Source of the DNA: Gemmatimonadota bacterium
GTDB taxonomy: Bacteria > Gemmatimonadota > Gemmatimonadetes > Gemmatimonadales > Gemmatimonadaceae
NCBI GenBank assembly: GCA_003222065.1
Contig: QHUV01000280.1
Coordinates: 1-5,415, forward strand
Length of the DNA stretch: 5,415 nt
Direction: 5' to 3'
How positions within the stretch are numbered: the first letter of the stretch is position 1; the number at the start of each line of letters is the position of its first letter. Shown here one piece after another: positions 1 through 5,415 of this stretch. The notes below the pieces were generated by a model. The model was not told the origin of the DNA, did no database searches, and saw only the letters and a list, made by a program, of their open reading frames with translations. Made by a program: the position numbers and the translations under genes.

Positions 1-1031
1 AGAGTGGCCGCAATGTCTTCAGCGATGCCAGAACCGTCGAGACTCGTTGGCTCCAGCCCGAGAAGGGGTGCGGCCGGAGATGAGTCGCTCGAGTCTGGAA
101 GTGGTACTGGGTTGAGCGGCGGCTTGGCAATGGGCCGCGAGCCTGGCTTGAGAGGCGCCGGCCTTGCCGGCGCCGGCCGAGCGCTGGGTGGTGCCATTCG
201 CGGCGGGGGCGCCTGGGTCGCTTCCTCGTCGTCGCCGCTGTCGAGCAGGGGCAGGTCGGCAACCGCCGCTGGCGGCGGCGGCCGCGAAGAGACCGGGCGG
301 CGAGGCGGTGCGCCTCCGGGCTGCGGTGGACGCGGAGTGTTTGCAGGTGCGTCACCGAGATCGAGGAAGACTAGATCGCCGGCGCGGGCCGAGCGTGGAC
401 CCTCTTTCGCGCTGGGCTCTGCCGCCGGATCAATGGTTTTCATCCGGGTCAGTATCGCCGAGGCTTCCGATGCCTTGCCCTCGGCATTGAATCGCGTCCA
501 CAGTGTCTGGAGCTGCTCGAGCGCCTCATCTTTGCGATTGAGCTTCGAGAGCTGGTCCGCGAGCATCAAGCGAATGTCGTCCTGCCCCGGACACAGGTCG
601 GCAAACTCTTTTAGCGCTCGAAACGCCTCGTCGAGATTTCCGGACTTCTGCATCCGGTCCGCGTACTCGAGGAAATTCTGCTTTGCGTCGGTCGTGAATC
701 CCTTGTGGGCGCTGATTTTCCCCAGGGTGTAGTACACTGACGCGCGGCCGGGCGAGTGACGCAGGATCTTGTTGCAGAGGGCGATCGCGTTGTTGTAGAA
801 GCCTCCGTCCACGTAGCGGACAACCGCGCGCTCGTAATAATCCACCGCGTCGGCGACGTTCCCCTGACGCAGCATCAGGTCGCCTACTCGGTTGAAGAGC
901 GAAACGTCCAACTCGCCTGGGTGCTGATCGAAGTCATCGAGAAGCTCGACGTACACAGCGAGCGCTTTCGCGAAGTCCTTCTTGAGCTCTAAATCTGCCG
1001 CCTTTTTCTTCAGCTTAGCGACGTTGGACAT
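1..1031 (-). CDS. TPR-repeat protein with Pro/Ala-rich tail (3' end beyond window)
   Basis: An open frame runs from an ATG at 1031 to the left edge (343 complete codons, no stop), so the C-terminus is missing. Residues 10-200 are almost all amphipathic helix pairs of TPR type, for example LFNRVGDLMLRQGNVADAVD (45-64), SVYYTLGKISAHKG (98-111), GNLDEAFRALKEFADLCPG (131-149) and a last pair around 155-200 ending in KTIDP. I see about five such units. From about 205 onward the sequence is low-complexity, rich in Pro, Ala, Arg and Ser, and broken by short acidic-hydrophobic patches at 219-227, 258-267 and 323-333. No signal peptide or membrane segment is visible, so it is probably cytoplasmic. TPR arrays are protein-protein interaction scaffolds; partner and role are unknown. 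The ATG is chosen because AGGA sits five bases upstream and the N-terminus MSNVAKLKKKA leads straight into the first helix. It lies 63 bases after hutI; a link to histidine breakdown is not implied by its sequence. Confidence 0.88.
   Translation of the reverse strand, partial: MSNVAKLKKKAADLELKKDFAKALAVYVELLDDFDQHPGELDVSLFNRVGDLMLRQGNVADAVDYYERAVVRYVDGGFYNNAIALCNKILRHSPGRASVYYTLGKISAHKGFTTDAKQNFLEYADRMQKSGNLDEAFRALKEFADLCPGQDDIRLMLADQLSKLNRKDEALEQLQTLWTRFNAEGKASEASAILTRMKTIDPAAEPSAKEGPRSARAGDLVFLDLGDAPANTPRPPQPGGAPPRRPVSSRPPPPAAVADLPLLDSGDDEEATQAPPPRMAPPSARPAPARPAPLKPGSRPIAKPPLNPVPLPDSSDSSPAAPLLGLEPTSLDGSGIAEDIAAT
154..178. repeat. GC-only direct repeat and perfect hairpin inside the TPR gene tail
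   Basis: The 10-base unit GGCGCCGGCC occurs at 154-163 and again at 169-178, 15 bases (five codons) apart. It encodes a repeated Ala-Arg-Pro-Ala-Pro element at about residues 285-293 of the TPR protein. The same bases form a perfect 9-bp stem (154-162 with 166-174) around a CTT loop, and 166-177 is a 12-base palindrome. The simplest reading is a codon-level duplication in a low-complexity linker. Such a stem could also cause polymerase slippage or sequencing trouble. Confidence 0.6.
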
Positions 1032-1094
1032 CAGCGTCCTGGCGGGCTCCGCGACGGAACGAAGTTCCGCGACGAGGGGTGGGAATTGGGCCGG
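1032..1094 (-). other. Intergenic spacer hutI to TPR gene, with small inverted and direct repeats
   Basis: This 63-base gap is the longest non-coding stretch in the window. It holds a perfect 6-bp inverted repeat with a 3-base loop (CGGAAC-GAA-GTTCCG, 1055-1069). It also has an 8-base direct repeat, TCCGCGAC, at 1048-1055 and 1066-1073, which flanks and partly overlaps the hairpin. No run of T follows the hairpin on either strand, so it is a poor match to an intrinsic terminator. It could be a weak pause or terminator after hutI, a protein-binding site for the TPR gene, or chance in GC-rich DNA. No convincing -35/-10 pair was found. Confidence 0.4.
1037..1040 (-). promoter_or_regulatory. Ribosome binding site of the TPR gene
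   Basis: On the minus strand AGGA is followed by a five-base spacer (CGCTG) and the ATG at 1031. This is the clearest Shine-Dalgarno match in the window and fixes the TPR start. The hutU, radical SAM and hutI starts lack an equally good site. Confidence 0.6.
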
Positions 1095-2366
1095 TTAAGT
1101 TACTCGTAAGTGACTTGGGTGACAAGTTTTGCCTCGCACCCACGTCCCCAGGCAGCGACGATCGCCGTACCAGTATGGCAACTCTCTAATGTCTCCCATC
1201 TCGAAGAGCGCGAGGTCCGCCGAGAAGCCCGGCGTCAACTGACCAACGGAATCAGTAATGGCAAGCGCGGCGGCGCCGTTAACGGTGGCAGCAAGCACCG
1301 CTTCGGCCACCGACAGGTGCAGCTGGCTGACGCCAAGGGTCAGAATGAGCGGCAGGTTTGGCGTCGGTGAGGTGCCGGGATTGAAGTCCGTGGCCAGCGC
1401 GACTGGTACTCCCGCCTCGATGAGCTGACGCGCCGGTGCTCGCGTAGTCTTGCCAAGGAAGAGCATCGTTCCCGGGAGAAGTGTGGCCACGGTCGGCGAC
1501 TCGGCGAGCGCAGCTATCCCGGCTTGGGATACGGCGCCCAGATGGTCCGCCGACGTCGCGCCCAGCTCCGCCGCCAGCTCGGCGCCGCCGCTGGCGCTGA
1601 GCTCATCAGCGTGAAGCTTCAATCGCAATCCGTGCGCGTGCGCCGCTTGCAAGATTCGCCGGCTTTCCGGAACGGTGTATACGCCCTTCTCGCAGAACAC
1701 ATCCGCGAAACGCGCCAAGCGCTCATCGGCGACGCGAGGGATCATCTCCCCAACGAGTAAGTCGACGTAAGCCTCTCTCGAATGGTCCGACTCGCGGTGC
1801 TCGAGCGGAATTTCATGGGCGCCGAGAAAAGTCGGAATGATGCGCATCGGCAGCTGACTGGCGAGCCGCGCGATGACGCGGAGCGTCTTGACCTCATCAT
1901 CGAGTGTAAGGCCGTAGCCGGACTTGACCTCGACCGTCGTTATGCCGTATGACGCTAGGCGCACAAGACGTGAGCGCGCCAGCGAAAACAACTCCTCCTC
2001 CGTTCGCGTACGAAGGTCGCGGACCGACGCATGAATACCGCCGCCGTGTTTGGCGATTTCCATGTAGTCTAGACCCGCGGCGCGCCTCTCTTGCTCATCC
2101 GAGCGCGCGCGGCCGAAAATGGCGTGCGTGTGGGAATCGACGAGACCCGGCGTGAGCACTCCGCCGGCGCAGTCGATCTCGCGCGCGGCACGATACCGCT
2201 CCCGAAGTCGAGACTGTGGACCCACCTCGGCGATTTGCTCGCCGATGACAACGACGGCGGCACTCGTTAGGGTCTCGAGCTGGGACATTTCTGTCCCGCG
2301 GCGCGCGCGTGCCGGGCCGGCGCAGGTGACAACCTGCGACGCATTGAGAAAGATGGTGGCGTCCAC
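1095..2366 (-). CDS. hutI: Imidazolonepropionase
   Basis: This is the third enzyme of histidine degradation: it hydrolyses 4-imidazolone-5-propanoate to N-formimino-L-glutamate in the cytoplasm. It belongs to the metal-dependent amidohydrolase superfamily and, at 423 residues, has the usual family length. Visible hallmarks are the metal-binding HxH in LTPGLVDSHTHAIFGRAR (H79, H81), the substrate-loop motif EVKSGYGL (146-153), FLGAHEIP (180-187, H184), the metal ligand in LKLHADELSASGG (H252), SADHLG (H275) and the catalytic/metal Asp in ATDFNPGTSP (D327). The N-terminal beta-sandwich strands (IFLNASQVVTCAG, then VVVIGEQIAEVGP) and their C-terminal counterpart are present. The start is a GTG at 2366; the next Met (residue 27) would remove the first beta strand, so GTG is preferred although no strong ribosome binding site is seen. 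It begins seven bases after the radical SAM stop, so translation is probably coupled. The stop is TAA at 1097-1095. No missing residue or frameshift was noticed. Confidence 0.97.
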   Translation of the reverse strand: MDATIFLNASQVVTCAGPARARRGTEMSQLETLTSAAVVVIGEQIAEVGPQSRLRERYRAAREIDCAGGVLTPGLVDSHTHAIFGRARSDEQERRAAGLDYMEIAKHGGGIHASVRDLRTRTEEELFSLARSRLVRLASYGITTVEVKSGYGLTLDDEVKTLRVIARLASQLPMRIIPTFLGAHEIPLEHRESDHSREAYVDLLVGEMIPRVADERLARFADVFCEKGVYTVPESRRILQAAHAHGLRLKLHADELSASGGAELAAELGATSADHLGAVSQAGIAALAESPTVATLLPGTMLFLGKTTRAPARQLIEAGVPVALATDFNPGTSPTPNLPLILTLGVSQLHLSVAEAVLAATVNGAAALAITDSVGQLTPGFSADLALFEMGDIRELPYWYGDRRCLGTWVRGKTCHPSHLRVT

Positions 2367-2373
2367 GCGCGAC

Positions 2374-3360
2374 TTACGCCCGCAACCCTGTTCCCATCAC
2401 GTCGCGGATCCGCGAGAGCCGGAGGGGAGCCTGTGCCTCACCGCGACAAGCGTAGTAGCACGCGTTGCAATCGATGGGTTGATAGGCTGTGTAGTTCCGC
2501 CAATCAAAATCCGTGGGGAAGTCCGGGCAGCGCTTCACGCGTCCATTCGGGTCGATGTGAATGGTGCGCACGCCCGACCGGCAGGGCTCCCGCATCTCGC
2601 CGCGCACGTACCGAGGGATTTGCTCGAGGTAGTAGTCGGAGTTCGTGATGACGCCGCGCGCGCGGCGCTTGAACGCCAGCAGATCGGCAACCAGCGCATC
2701 GAGGCGGGCGTAGTCATCCGTGCCAAGGAGAAAGGCTCGATTCCCGTTCTTGGCGTCCGTGTATAGGCTGAGATTGACGCCGAGGCCCAACGCCGCGGCA
2801 TGCTGCACGATCGGACGGATCTGATCGAGGTTGTCGTTCCGGATCACCGTGTTGAACCGGATGTTGTCGACGCCCAGCTCACGTAGCTTAGGCAGCGTCG
2901 CCAGCAGCTTCGCCGTTAGGCCGGGAATGCCGCGCGCCCGATCGTGTCGCCCGTCGAGATAGTCGAGCGAGATGTTGAATTGGTTCACGCCCGCCCGCCA
3001 CAGCGAGAGCGCTCGCTCGGGCGTGAGCATCGCACCATGCGTAATGAGCGTGATGTACTTGACGCGAATGGCGCGCGCGACCGATGCGACGAGGTCCTCG
3101 AGATCCGATCTGAGCAGCGGCTCGCCGCCGGTGAACGTCACGAGCATGGGATTGAAAAAGCGCGCGGCGTCGGCGAAGCTCGCTGCCTCCGTTGCGCGCG
3201 TCGCCGGGTCCGTCTTCCAGTAATCGCAAAAGGAACAACGCGCGTTGCAGCGCAGGGTGACCTCGAAGTGGACGAGTACTGGCCGCCTGCGCAGCGTCAA
3301 CCAACCGTACTTGGCGAGAAAGAGCGCGACGTGATACGGCTTGAAGCGCGCGGAGAGCAC
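2374..3360 (-). CDS. Radical SAM protein with Cys-rich (SPASM/twitch-like) C-terminus, function unknown
   Basis: This 328-residue protein has the canonical radical SAM cluster motif CxxxCxxC in TLRCNARCSFCDYW (C38, C42, C45), then the SAM-binding TFTGGEPLLR (75-84) and barrel strands such as YITLITHG (102-109) and QFNISLDYLDG (127-137). The C-terminal third carries five more cysteines: C260, C278 in IHIDPNGRVKRCPDFP, and C298/C301/C305 in DCNACYYACRGEAQAP. That spacing recalls SPASM/twitch domains, which bind auxiliary Fe-S clusters. All eight cysteines in the protein lie in these motifs. The start is a GTG at 3360, one base after the hutU TAG; the stop TAA is seven bases before hutI. This placement makes it part of the hut transcript. 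Radical SAM chemistry is not part of the known Hut pathway, so substrate and role cannot be given. No precursor-peptide gene fits in the flanking gaps. The superfamily call is secure; the auxiliary cluster count is inference. Confidence 0.93.
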   Translation of the reverse strand: MLSARFKPYHVALFLAKYGWLTLRRRPVLVHFEVTLRCNARCSFCDYWKTDPATRATEAASFADAARFFNPMLVTFTGGEPLLRSDLEDLVASVARAIRVKYITLITHGAMLTPERALSLWRAGVNQFNISLDYLDGRHDRARGIPGLTAKLLATLPKLRELGVDNIRFNTVIRNDNLDQIRPIVQHAAALGLGVNLSLYTDAKNGNRAFLLGTDDYARLDALVADLLAFKRRARGVITNSDYYLEQIPRYVRGEMREPCRSGVRTIHIDPNGRVKRCPDFPTDFDWRNYTAYQPIDCNACYYACRGEAQAPLRLSRIRDVMGTGLRA

Positions 3361-3361
3361 G

Positions 3362-4651
3362 CTACTCGTCCATCGGCAAACGAATCCGCTGCCGCACGGC
3401 GGTATGGCGCGCTTCCTCGTAGCCAGCGTCCGCGTGTCGAGCGACCCCGATGCCGGGATCGTTCGTCAGCACGCGCTCCAGCCGGACGCGCATCTCCGGC
3501 GTTCCGTCAGCGACGATTACCTGCCCCGCGTGGAGCGAGTTGCCGATGCCGACGCCACCGCCATGGTGAAATGAGACCCAGGACGCGCCACTCGCCGTAT
3601 TGAGCAGAGCGTTCAGAATCGGCCAATCGGCAATCGCGTCGCTGCCGTCCTTCATTGCCTCTGTTTCGCGGAAGGGAGACGCGACGCTCCCGGTGTCGAG
3701 ATGATCGCGACCGATCACGATCGGCGCCGTCAACTCACCAGCAGCGACAAGGTCATTGAGCGCGATGCCGAATCGAGCGCGAGCGCCTTGTCCGAGCCAG
3801 CAAATTCGCGCCGGCAAACCTTGAAACTGCACCTTCTCCCTCGCGAGCTCGATCCATCGTCGCAGGTGAGCATCGTCGGGAAAAAGTTGGAGCACCAGCT
3901 CGTCCGTGCGCGCGAGATCACGTTCGTCACCAGACAGCGCGACCCAGCGGAAGGGACCCTTGCCCTCACAGAAGAGAGGGCGAATGTACTCCGGCACGAA
4001 GCCTGGAATCGCGAAGGCGTTCTTGACTCCATTGTCGAGCGCCACGGTGCGAATGTTGTTGCCGTAATCGAACGTGATCGCTCCTCGCTGCTGCATGTCG
4101 AGCATGGCGCGCACGTGCTCGCTGATCGACGCCGTCGATCGCGCGACATATGCCCTCGGGTCGCGCCGCCGCAGTTCCGCGGCGGCCTCGATCGTTAGGC
4201 CCGCGGGCACGTAACCGTTCAGGGTGTCATGGGCACTGGTCTGGTCGGTGAGGATGTCAGGCGTGACACCTCGTTTGACGAGCTCCGGTAATACTTCCGC
4301 CGCATTGCCGACGATACCGACAGACAACGCTCGCCTTGCCGCCGTTGCCTCGCGGATCCACGCCAGCGCTTCGTCGAGGCGGTGCGTTTTGCGATCGCAA
4401 TAGCCAGTTGCCAGACGCTTGTCGATGCGCGATTCGTCGACCTCGATGCCAAGCAGCGCGCCGCCATTCATCGTCGCCGCCAGCGGCTGGGCACCGCCCA
4501 TGCCGCCGAGACCCGCCGTGAGCACGAACCGGCCACCTAACGATCCGCCGAAGTGCTGCCGCGCAACAGATCCGAACGTTTCGTAGGTCCCTTGCAGAAT
4601 GCCCTGCGAGCCGATGTAGATCCACGAGCCGGCCGTCATTTGGCCGTACAT
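3362..4651 (-). CDS. hutU: HutU C-terminal fragment (429 codons)
   Basis: This open frame carries nearly all of the catalytic part of urocanate hydratase and matches the family from [10 protein letters not shown] to the C-terminus without gaps. Numbered from the ATG at 4651, it has the dinucleotide-binding [10 protein letters not shown] (48-57), [15 protein letters not shown] (115-129), [12 protein letters not shown] (136-147), TFDYGNNIR (193-201), the active-site Cys in [15 protein letters not shown] (C228), [10 protein letters not shown] (276-285), [10 protein letters not shown] (314-323) and HHGGGVG (362-368). The ATG is an internal Met in intact HutU. It lies two bases after the TGA of the N-terminal fragment, with GGGAGG 13 bases upstream, so stop-restart translation is conceivable. 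Without residues 1 to about 127 (family numbering) activity is unlikely. The stop TAG overlaps nothing and is one base from the radical SAM GTG. Confidence 0.85.
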   Translation of the reverse strand: MYGQMTAGSWIYIGSQGILQGTYETFGSVARQHFGGSLGGRFVLTAGLGGMGGAQPLAATMNGGALLGIEVDESRIDKRLATGYCDRKTHRLDEALAWIREATAARRALSVGIVGNAAEVLPELVKRGVTPDILTDQTSAHDTLNGYVPAGLTIEAAAELRRRDPRAYVARSTASISEHVRAMLDMQQRGAITFDYGNNIRTVALDNGVKNAFAIPGFVPEYIRPLFCEGKGPFRWVALSGDERDLARTDELVLQLFPDDAHLRRWIELAREKVQFQGLPARICWLGQGARARFGIALNDLVAAGELTAPIVIGRDHLDTGSVASPFRETEAMKDGSDAIADWPILNALLNTASGASWVSFHHGGGVGIGNSLHAGQVIVADGTPEMRVRLERVLTNDPGIGVARHADAGYEEARHTAVRQRIRLPMDE

Positions 4652-4653
4652 GA

Positions 4654-4872
4654 TCAGTCCCGCGCCTCCCAGCTTCGTGCGGCGCGTCCCGTGCCGCCAT
4701 ACACGACAAGATCATCGGGACGCTCGGCGACGTCAGGGTCGAGATTGTTCATCAACATCCGCAGCGCCGCTTCCTGCTGCCAACCCTTACAGGAGAGCGA
4801 GGTGCCGCGCGGCGCGCGAATGACGCGTGCCCCGCGTGTGGACCGGCCGGGCGTGATCGCGCTCGAAGTCAT
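4654..4872 (-). CDS. hutU: HutU N-terminal fragment (72 codons)
   Basis: This is the first open piece of the broken hutU. It reads [16 protein letters not shown] (16-31), [17 protein letters not shown] (36-52) and [15 protein letters not shown] (55-69), all conserved at the HutU N-terminus; YGGTGR is part of the NAD+-binding region. The last residues (ARD) and the TGA come from reading on in the wrong frame past the deletion junction. Alone it could not form an active enzyme. The start ATG has only a weak purine-rich sequence (TGAGAAAA, overlapping the hutH stop) ahead of it, which suggests coupling to hutH translation. Confidence 0.75.
   Translation of the reverse strand: MTSSAITPGRSTRGARVIRAPRGTSLSCKGWQQEAALRMLMNNLDPDVAERPDDLVVYGGTGRAARSWEARD
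4657..4691. repeat. Inverted and direct repeats at the hutU deletion junction
   Basis: The region where the two hutU frames meet contains a 6-bp inverted repeat, CGCGCC (4661-4666) and GGCGCG (4681-4686), with 14 bases between. It also has the direct repeat GTCCCG at 4657-4662 and 4686-4691. Short repeats like these can promote deletion or template switching, but in DNA this GC-rich they may be coincidence. The deleted sequence is absent, so microhomology at the breakpoints cannot be checked here. Confidence 0.35.
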
Positions 4873-4882
4873 GATGATTTTC

Positions 4883-5415
4883 TCATGTCACGGCGAGCTC
4901 TCCGCGCTCGATCGCCGCCGACACGAGCTCGATGTCAGGCGCAAGTACGCGATCGCGGGTGAGGGGAGGAATGAGACGCCGAACGGCCGCCTGTCCGCGC
5001 GCGACACCGCGCCCGGGCTTGAGCGGCAATCGATAATCGATTCCTTGCGCGGCGCACATCAGCTCGATGGCCAGCACGTAACGCACGTTCCGCACGACAC
5101 GACGCAGCTTCCACGCCGCACCCATCGCCATCGGAACGACATCCTCCTTGTTTCCGTCGGTCGGAATGGTGTCGACGCTCGCCGGGTGTGAGAGGACTTT
5201 GCATTCACTGGCGAGCGACGCCGCCGTCACCTGCGCCATCATGAAGCCCGAGTTGACGCCCGCGTCCATCGTGAGAAAGGGCGGCAGTCCCTGATTCAGG
5301 TCCGGATGGACGAGCCGGTCGATGCGTCGTTCAGCAATCGTCGCGAGGTTCGTGAGCGCGATGGCGAGGAAGTCCAACACCATTGCCACCGATTGACCGT
5401 GGAAATTGCCGCCGC
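4883..5415 (-). CDS. hutH: Histidine ammonia-lyase, C-terminal part (5' end beyond window)
   Basis: This enzyme deaminates L-histidine to trans-urocanate, the first step of the pathway. The frame enters from the right edge at GGNFHGQS (first complete codon at 5413) and continues for about 177 residues to the TGA at 4885-4883. GNFHG matches the conserved motif whose Phe (F329 in the Pseudomonas enzyme) lines the active site. Length from that Phe to the C-terminus agrees with the family. Also visible are [52 protein letters not shown] and [17 protein letters not shown]. The Glu of NKED (codon 5146-5144) corresponds to the catalytic Glu of the usual QEDHVSM block, but the flanking residues differ (KEDVVPM). 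The Ala-Ser-Gly that forms the MIO cofactor lies outside the window. A related aromatic amino acid lyase cannot be excluded from this part alone; adjacent hutU and hutI make HutH by far the best call. The GTG at 5389 is internal, not the start. Confidence 0.93.
   Translation of the reverse strand, partial: GGNFHGQSVAMVLDFLAIALTNLATIAERRIDRLVHPDLNQGLPPFLTMDAGVNSGFMMAQVTAASLASECKVLSHPASVDTIPTDGNKEDVVPMAMGAAWKLRRVVRNVRYVLAIELMCAAQGIDYRLPLKPGRGVARGQAAVRRLIPPLTRDRVLAPDIELVSAAIERGELAVT

Larger units (their letters stand above)
3362..4872 (-). pseudogene. hutU: Urocanate hydratase, disrupted by an internal frameshifting deletion
   Basis: HutU is the NAD+-dependent cytoplasmic enzyme that hydrates urocanate to 4-imidazolone-5-propanoate. 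Both ends of the protein are recognisable: an N-terminal piece ending GRAARSWE, and a C-terminal piece starting [13 protein letters not shown]. In a typical family member of about 557 residues (Pseudomonas HutU, recalled from memory) roughly 61 residues lie between these points, including the conserved LLVQSGKPVG and VLIANSNLVP blocks. Here only five bases separate the corresponding codons. About 178 bases are therefore missing, which is not a multiple of three, and the halves sit in different frames. The N-terminal frame ends at a TGA (4656-4654) just after the junction. The rest looks intact and conserved, with no other damage, so the lesion is very recent or an assembly/sequencing error. 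The ATG at 4872 lies ten bases after the hutH stop. Confidence 0.85.

Noticed and set aside
4..732. Plus-strand open frame of 242 codons, Gly/Ala/Arg/Ser-rich
   Set aside because: It is the antisense image of the Pro/Ala-rich TPR tail; the minus strand encodes coherent TPR helices over the same region and has a proper start and ribosome binding site.
1055..1069. Intrinsic terminator after hutI
   Set aside because: The stem is only 6 bp and no T-run follows on the minus strand, so it is reported only as an inverted repeat.
2119..2766. Plus-strand open frame of 215 codons opposite hutI and the radical SAM gene
   Set aside because: It is antisense to conserved coding sequence and crosses the hutI/radical SAM boundary; no domain or ribosome binding site supports it.
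2374..3360. RiPP (modified peptide) maturation system built on the radical SAM protein
   Set aside because: No small precursor-like gene is present in the 1-base and 7-base flanking gaps, and the neighbours are metabolic enzymes with no peptidase or exporter.
2944..3603. Plus-strand open frame of 219 codons opposite the radical SAM gene and hutU
   Set aside because: It lies fully antisense to two genes with clear family motifs, is Arg-rich with no recognisable domain, and is the kind of open frame GC-rich DNA produces by chance.
4654..4680. Programmed ribosomal frameshift joining the two hutU frames
   Set aside because: No slippery sequence is evident, and a frameshift would not restore the roughly 60 conserved residues that are missing.
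4553..5191. Plus-strand open frame of 212 codons opposite hutU and hutH
   Set aside because: It is antisense to conserved Hut coding sequence and resembles no known family. It also spans the hutU deletion junction, so it would itself be altered.

Overview
The window is GC-rich and almost entirely coding. All the genes I can support lie on the minus strand, reading right to left. Its core is a histidine-utilisation (hut) cluster in pathway order: the C-terminal part of histidine ammonia-lyase (hutH, cut by the right edge), urocanate hydratase (hutU, broken), an unidentified radical SAM protein, and imidazolonepropionase (hutI). After a 63-base gap comes a tetratricopeptide-repeat (TPR) protein with a long Pro/Ala-rich tail, cut by the left edge. 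The GC content, the style of the Hut proteins and the TPR/low-complexity protein would fit a Gemmatimonadota-like soil bacterium. That is an impression from memory of such proteins, not a demonstrated assignment.

Layout. 5415-4883 is hutH, which converts histidine to urocanate. 4872-3362 is hutU, which converts urocanate to imidazolonepropionate. It is present as two adjacent open frames separated by an internal deletion of about 178 bases that also shifts the frame. 3360-2374 encodes a 328-residue radical SAM enzyme with a cysteine-rich C-terminal extension. 2366-1095 is hutI, which converts imidazolonepropionate to N-formimino-glutamate. 1031-1 is the TPR gene. Gaps between neighbours are 10, 1 and 7 bases and then 63 bases. 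The first four genes are therefore almost certainly one transcript, and the TPR gene, which has its own good ribosome binding site, may or may not be part of it. No promoter, operator, RNA gene, mobile element or CRISPR array was seen, and no other stretch lacks a gene for more than about 65 bases.

How the genes work together. HutH, HutU and HutI are the first three steps of histidine breakdown to glutamate. The steps after N-formimino-glutamate (HutG or HutF/HutG) and any regulator are not in the window. Two points deserve attention. One is the radical SAM gene packed between hutU and hutI with essentially no intergenic sequence. The other is the hutU lesion, which, if it is not an assembly or sequencing error, would block the pathway at its second step.
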